Shown here: positions 43,026-46,554 of the stretch, one piece after another
Position numbering within the stretch: the first letter of the stretch is position 1
Layout of the letters: each line of letters begins with the position of its first letter
NCBI GenBank assembly: GCA_022511465.1
Contig: JAFLRM010000026.1
Location: 1 to 46,554 of the forward strand
From: Acetatifactor sp.
Lineage (GTDB): Bacteria > Bacillota > Clostridia > Lachnospirales > Lachnospiraceae
DNA: 46,554 nt
Direction of reading: 5' to 3'
Program-made: the position numbers and the translations under genes
The notes under the pieces: generated by a model
Database searches by the model: none
Seen by the model: the letters and a program-made list of their open reading frames with translations, nothing else
What the model was told of the DNA's origin: nothing

Positions 43026-43875
43026 GCTGCTCCTTTGCCTCCTCCAGATACCGATAAATATCGCGTTTTCCCACACCTCTATCCTTTGCCACCTGCTTCA
43101 TGGCTTCCTTGTGATCCATGCCCTGCCCCTCATAGCGGGCCATGTGTTCCTCGACACTCATACTCTCCCAAGAAGCAATCTCCTCCTGTCTTTTGGTCTC
43201 TCTGCTCTTGCCCTCCAGCACCAGCACATACTCCCCCTTGGGCTCCTCCGTTTCATAGTACTTTAATGCCCCTGCGAGGGTGGTGCGGAACACCGTCTCA
43301 AAGCGCTTGGTCAGCTCTCTGCACAGAGTGATCCGCCGCTCCCCCAAAGCCTCATACAAACAGTTAAGCGTCTGCACCAGATGGTGGGGAGCCTCATATA
43401 AGATCACGGTACGGCTCTCCTCGGATAGTTCTTTCAAAATTTCCGCCCGCTCTTTCTTGTCCGCAGGCAGAAAGCCTTCAAAGCAAAAGCGCCTGGTGGA
43501 AAGCCCCGACAGGGTCAGTGCCGTGATGCAGGCCGCCGGCCCGGGAAGCGAAGTCACAGGCACTCCGCTCTCCTGACACATCCGCACCAGAACCTCCCCC
43601 GGATCGGAGATGGCGGGGGTTCCTGCGTCCGTGATCAGAGCAATATCCTGCCCGCCCAAAAGCTGACCCACCAGCTGCCTGGCCTTCTCCACTTTGTTGT
43701 ATTCGTGGTAACTGGTCATGGGTGTGTGAATATCAAAATGGTTTAAAAGCTTGATGCTATTGCGGGTATCTTCCGCCGCGATCACATCCACTTTCTGAAG
43801 CGTCTCCACCACTCTGGGTGTCATGTCCCCCAGATTGCCAATAGGGGTGGCACACAGATATAAGGTTCCCGACAA
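43015..43875 (-). CDS. rsmI: 16S rRNA (cytidine1402-2'-O)-methyltransferase
   Basis: 286 aa SAM-dependent methyltransferase of the tetrapyrrole-methylase fold that methylates the 2'-OH of C1402 in the ribosomal P site. Family marks: GTLYLCATPIGNLGDMTPR, AAEDTRNSIKLLNHFDI, ALITDAGTPAISDPGEVLVR and SLPGPAACITALTLSGL. It precedes the small Cys protein with an overlap and follows the trmN6-like gene by 53 bases. Confidence 0.96.
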   Translation of the reverse strand: MSGTLYLCATPIGNLGDMTPRVVETLQKVDVIAAEDTRNSIKLLNHFDIHTPMTSYHEYNKVEKARQLVGQLLGGQDIALITDAGTPAISDPGEVLVRMCQESGVPVTSLPGPAACITALTLSGLSTRRFCFEGFLPADKKERAEILKELSEESRTVILYEAPHHLVQTLNCLYEALGERRITLCRELTKRFETVFRTTLAGALKYYETEEPKGEYVLVLEGKSRETKRQEEIASWESMSVEEHMARYEGQGMDHKEAMKQVAKDRGVGKRDIYRYLEEAKEQHGE

Positions 43876-43928
43876 GGCAATCCCTCCTCTCCGTTTCTAT
43901 TAATTAATATCATTAATTCTTTTCGTGC

Positions 43929-44666
43929 TTAGTAACCATAAATCTCATAAATCTCCGGCATGTACACGCCCGGCTCCCTGTATATGATCAAGGGCTTTTC
44001 CACCGCCAGTCGGGAGCGGCCGCCGCGAACCGCCTCCAGCAGCACCATGTTGGGCTCCTTGTCCACAAAGGGATATACCAGCTGCATCCGCTTGGGCTCC
44101 AACTTATATTGTGACAAGGTTGTCATGATTTCCGCCAAGCGAAAGGGTCTGTGCACCAAAAAGAAGTGCCCTCCCGGCTTCAAAAGCTTTGCCGTCACTC
44201 TTACCACATCTTCCAAGGTGCAGTAAATCTCGTGCCGGGCAATGGCTTTCGGTGCATCCGGATTTGTCAATCCATGCTGCTCGACCATGTAAGGTGGATT
44301 GCAAGTAATCCCATCAAAAGAAGCAGACGGAAAAATCTTGTCTGCTTCCTTAATGTCTCCCGCTATGATGTCGATCCGGTCTGAGAGTCCGTTGAGTACC
44401 ACGCTCCTTCTCGCCATATCCGCGCTCTCCTCCTGAATCTCTAAGCCGGTCAAATGTGCACACTCCGTCTTGGCGGCCATGAGGATAGGGATGATGCCGG
44501 TGCCCGTCCCCAGGTCTAACAGAACGTCTCCTTTCTTCGCCCGGGCGAAGCCGGACAGAAGCACTGCATCCATGCCAAAACAAAATTTCTCAGGATTCTG
44601 GATGATCTGATAGCCGTTTCTCTGCAGGTCGTCCAGCCTCTCGTTTTCTTTCAGATCAATTGTCAT
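43929..44666 (-). CDS. trmN6: tRNA1(Val) (adenine37-N6)-methyltransferase-like
   Basis: 245 aa Rossmann methyltransferase. SAM motif I is LLDLGTGTGIIPILM (49-63) and the N6-adenine signature is NPPY at 123-126. The family-specific start LDDLQRNGYQIIQNPEKFCFGMDAVLLSGFA matches YfiC/TrmN6. It should act on A37 of a tRNA. The gene overlaps the end of ricT by 11 bases and belongs to the ricT-trmN6-rsmI cluster seen widely in Firmicutes. Confidence 0.92.
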   Translation of the reverse strand: MTIDLKENERLDDLQRNGYQIIQNPEKFCFGMDAVLLSGFARAKKGDVLLDLGTGTGIIPILMAAKTECAHLTGLEIQEESADMARRSVVLNGLSDRIDIIAGDIKEADKIFPSASFDGITCNPPYMVEQHGLTNPDAPKAIARHEIYCTLEDVVRVTAKLLKPGGHFFLVHRPFRLAEIMTTLSQYKLEPKRMQLVYPFVDKEPNMVLLEAVRGGRSRLAVEKPLIIYREPGVYMPEIYEIYGY

Positions 44667-45576
44667 TGAGTTTTGACTTTCCCTCCTGTTTCTCGTTCTT
44701 CTCCAGTTGTTCCAGCTCTTTCATTTCCTCTTTGGAAATGTCCATCTTGTCTTTCTTTCCATGCTTTCTCTTAAAGCGGAGTCTGCCTACCTCGTACTCA
44801 TGAATCTCCTTCTCATCATTCACGTCAACGATCACTTTCACAAGCTGACGCAGCACGTTGACGCTCTGCACCTCCCCCTTTAATCCATCGTCCGTGGTGA
44901 CATAGTCACCGATACCGGGAAGTCGGCGATTCAGCTCCTCGTAGGTCTCCTCCTCATTTTTCAAACAACACATCAAACGCCCACACACGCCGGAAATCTT
45001 GGTGGGATTCAGAGACAGGTTCTGCTCCTTGGCCATTTTAATAGATACCGGAATAAAATCGGACAGATAGCTGTGACAGCAGAGAGGCCGTCCGCAAATG
45101 CCTATGCCACCCACAATCTTAGTCTCATCTCTGACACCAATCTGGCGCAGCTCGATCCTCGTCTTAAACACACTCGCAAGATCCTTCACCAACTCGCGAA
45201 AATCAATGCGGCCGTCCGCCGTAAAGTAGAACAGCACTTTGTTGTTGTCGAAGGTGTACTCTGCATCGATCAGCTTCATCTCCAGCTCGTGCTTGCGGAT
45301 CTTCTCCAGGCAGATCTTGAAAGCGTCTTTCTCTTTCAACCGATTGCTGGCCTGCTGCTCATTGTCGCGCTCGTTTGCTATGCGGATCACTGGCTTTAGG
45401 GGTTGGGTGATCTTCTCATCCTCAATCTCCCGCACTCCGGAAACCACGGTACCATATTCAATTCCCCGGGCGGTCTCCACGATCACATGGTCGCCTCTTT
45501 TTATCTCAAACTTCAGAGGGTCAAAAAAATAAATTTTGCCCGCTGTGCGAAACCTTACTCCTATTACCTTTGTCAT
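44656..45576 (-). CDS. ricT: PSP1-domain protein RicT (YaaT)
   Basis: 306 aa. The PSP1 domain is followed by a Cys cluster: Cys161, 166 and 167 (GICGRPLCCHSYL), then Cys198, 203 and 204 (GVCGRLMCC). In Bacillus RicT forms an iron-sulphur complex with RicA and RicF that governs RNase Y specificity and affects sporulation and competence. The C-terminal tail (~270-306) is very acidic and Lys-rich. It starts ~120 bases downstream of the tatD stop and overlaps trmN6. Confidence 0.95.
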   Translation of the reverse strand: MTKVIGVRFRTAGKIYFFDPLKFEIKRGDHVIVETARGIEYGTVVSGVREIEDEKITQPLKPVIRIANERDNEQQASNRLKEKDAFKICLEKIRKHELEMKLIDAEYTFDNNKVLFYFTADGRIDFRELVKDLASVFKTRIELRQIGVRDETKIVGGIGICGRPLCCHSYLSDFIPVSIKMAKEQNLSLNPTKISGVCGRLMCCLKNEEETYEELNRRLPGIGDYVTTDDGLKGEVQSVNVLRQLVKVIVDVNDEKEIHEYEVGRLRFKRKHGKKDKMDISKEEMKELEQLEKNEKQEGKSKLNDN

Positions 45577-45700
45577 CTATCTACCTCACTTGTGCCTGTT
45601 TTTCTGCCGGGCATTCACTTTCTCCGGCATGTTTCATTGCCACCGCGTACATTTTACCACATATCTTGTCTTATGCAAAGGAAAGATTTTGGAAATAACT

Positions 45701-46474
45701 TTACCCCAACCGATACATCCGATGGGAATTCTCCCAAACGGCAGCACGCACTTCTTCCTCCGTGATACCTTTAATCTGTGCCATAGCAGCCACAACATAG
45801 GGCAGATTCAGGGAGCTGTTGCGCTTGCCGCGGTTCGGCTCCGGTGCCAGATAAGGACAATCCGTCTCCAGCACAATGCGATCCAGGGGGATGTACTCTG
45901 CTGCCTCCTTAAGTTTTTTCGCATTTTTAAAGGTCAGCACGCCGCCGATCCCGATATAGAATCCCATGTCAAGGAAAATTTTCGCAGTCTCCTTTGTGTA
46001 GGAAAAACAATGTACCACACCGCCAATCTCTCCGGCATGTTCCACAGTCATGATATCCACGGTATCCTTCGCCGCGTCGCGGGAATGAATGATAAGCGGC
46101 TTGGATACCTCTCTGGCCAGATCAAGCTGTCTGATAAACCATTCCTTCTGCACGGCAGGCGCAGGCTCCTCCCAGTGATAATCCAGCCCAATCTCGCCCA
46201 CTGCAACACACTTTTCATAGAGACTTTGCTCTTTCAGCCAGTCTAGATCGGCCTCCTTTAACTCTCCCACCTCGTTGGGATGAACGCCGATAGAACAGTA
46301 AATGTATTCGTAGGTTTCCGCCAGCGCCCTTGCCTTTTTACAGGACTCCAGACTGGCTCCGATATCCACCACTTTTACAATGTTCTGTCCTGGCAGCTCT
46401 GCCAAAAGCTGCTCTCTATCTTCGTCAAAAGCTTCGTCATCATAGTGCGCATGCGTATCAAAAATGGGTGTCAT
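45701..46474 (-). CDS. tatD: TatD-family metal-dependent DNase/hydrolase
   Basis: 257 aa amidohydrolase-fold enzyme with two-metal ligands: His8 and His10 (FDTHAHYDDEAFD), the Glu in AVGEIGLDYH, the His in IIHSRDA, the His in VVHCFSYT, and the Asp in LETDCPYLAPEPNRGKRN. It is probably a 3'-5' exonuclease in DNA repair or turnover. The ATG at 46474 is preferred because GGAGG lies about nine bases upstream; ATG 46489 precedes it. It is the first gene after the terminator at the right edge. Confidence 0.95.
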   Translation of the reverse strand: MTPIFDTHAHYDDEAFDEDREQLLAELPGQNIVKVVDIGASLESCKKARALAETYEYIYCSIGVHPNEVGELKEADLDWLKEQSLYEKCVAVGEIGLDYHWEEPAPAVQKEWFIRQLDLAREVSKPLIIHSRDAAKDTVDIMTVEHAGEIGGVVHCFSYTKETAKIFLDMGFYIGIGGVLTFKNAKKLKEAAEYIPLDRIVLETDCPYLAPEPNRGKRNSSLNLPYVVAAMAQIKGITEEEVRAAVWENSHRMYRLG

Positions 46475-46498
46475 ACTCTTTTCCTCCAAATTTTACCC

Positions 46499-46546
46499 TA
46501 AAAAAAGCACCGACCCCAAGGCTCATACGTCCTCAAAATCAGTACT
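46499..46546 (-). terminator. Intrinsic terminator of the gene beyond the right edge
   Basis: On the minus strand AGTACTGATTTTGAGG pairs along its full 16 bases with CCTTGGGGTCGGTGCT if G-U pairs are allowed, and TTTTTTT follows. Because the pairing needs many G-U pairs, the stem forms in minus-strand RNA but not in the complementary strand. Confidence 0.8.
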
Positions 46547-46554
46547 TTATGCTC

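Noticed and set aside
1..46554. CRISPR array, tRNA or rRNA genes
   Set aside because: No regularly spaced direct repeats with unique spacers, no cloverleaf-like sequence and no conserved rRNA segment were found by eye on either strand.

Overview
The window looks like a chromosomal segment of a spore-forming anaerobic Clostridia member, most likely Lachnospiraceae. This is inferred from the gene set: SpmA/SpmB, spore-coat-like proteins, RicT (YaaT), a T-box-controlled metG, LytTR/AgrB quorum sensing, and a TelA/XpaC pair. The base composition is moderate and strong GGAGG ribosome-binding sites recur. Almost every gene is on the minus strand; the clear exceptions are one metallopeptidase gene (28604-30463) and one tiny plus-strand unit (41416-41641). 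No rRNA, tRNA, CRISPR array or insertion sequence was recognised.

Layout, left to right (transcription mostly right to left). 1-292: truncated sugar-ABC ATPase. 491-4215: probable operon of an alpha/beta hydrolase, a GNAT acetyltransferase, a YesL-like membrane protein and a GGDEF diguanylate cyclase. 4374-6755: metG with its T-box leader and promoter. 6752-8255: an unrecognised His/Gln-rich protein, then a small ORF inside a roughly 300-bp unit bounded by inverted repeats. 8256-16130: an agr-type quorum-sensing locus (agrB, agrA, agrC and an agrD-like peptide gene with no normal start codon), followed by a secreted protein and two large tandem lipoproteins related to solute-binding proteins. 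16146-16366: a long inverted repeat crowned by two GGA-loop hairpins, just beyond agrB. 16397-19314: a DUF305 protein, a PAP2 phosphatase, ribulose-phosphate 3-epimerase and a membrane-anchored amidase. 19405-21520: ECF sigma factor with a DUF4179 membrane protein. 21714-25945: pentose operon (FGGY kinase, AraD-like epimerase, split transketolase). 26002-28442: TelA and XpaC. 28604-30463: DUF885 metallopeptidase.

30527-35649 holds two independent BlaI/BlaR1-type repressor-protease modules. Each has its own set of repeated operator boxes, and the extracytoplasmic domains do not look like penicillin-binding domains. 35660-41335 carries spmB, an HD-GYP protein whose receiver lacks the phosphoacceptor aspartate, a FapA-type protein with about nine 24-residue repeats, degV and spmA; spmA and spmB are separated by three genes. 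41416-43025 has a small plus-strand transcription unit, two small spore-coat-like proteins, an unknown membrane protein and a small Cys-rich protein. 43015-46474 is a conserved housekeeping cluster: rsmI, trmN6-like, ricT, tatD.

The most unusual part is the agr neighbourhood. The pheromone precursor gene is intact in sequence and has an excellent ribosome-binding site, but an AUA codon sits where the start should be. Next to agrB lies an uncharacterised structured element whose predicted plus-strand promoter overlaps the agrB promoter.
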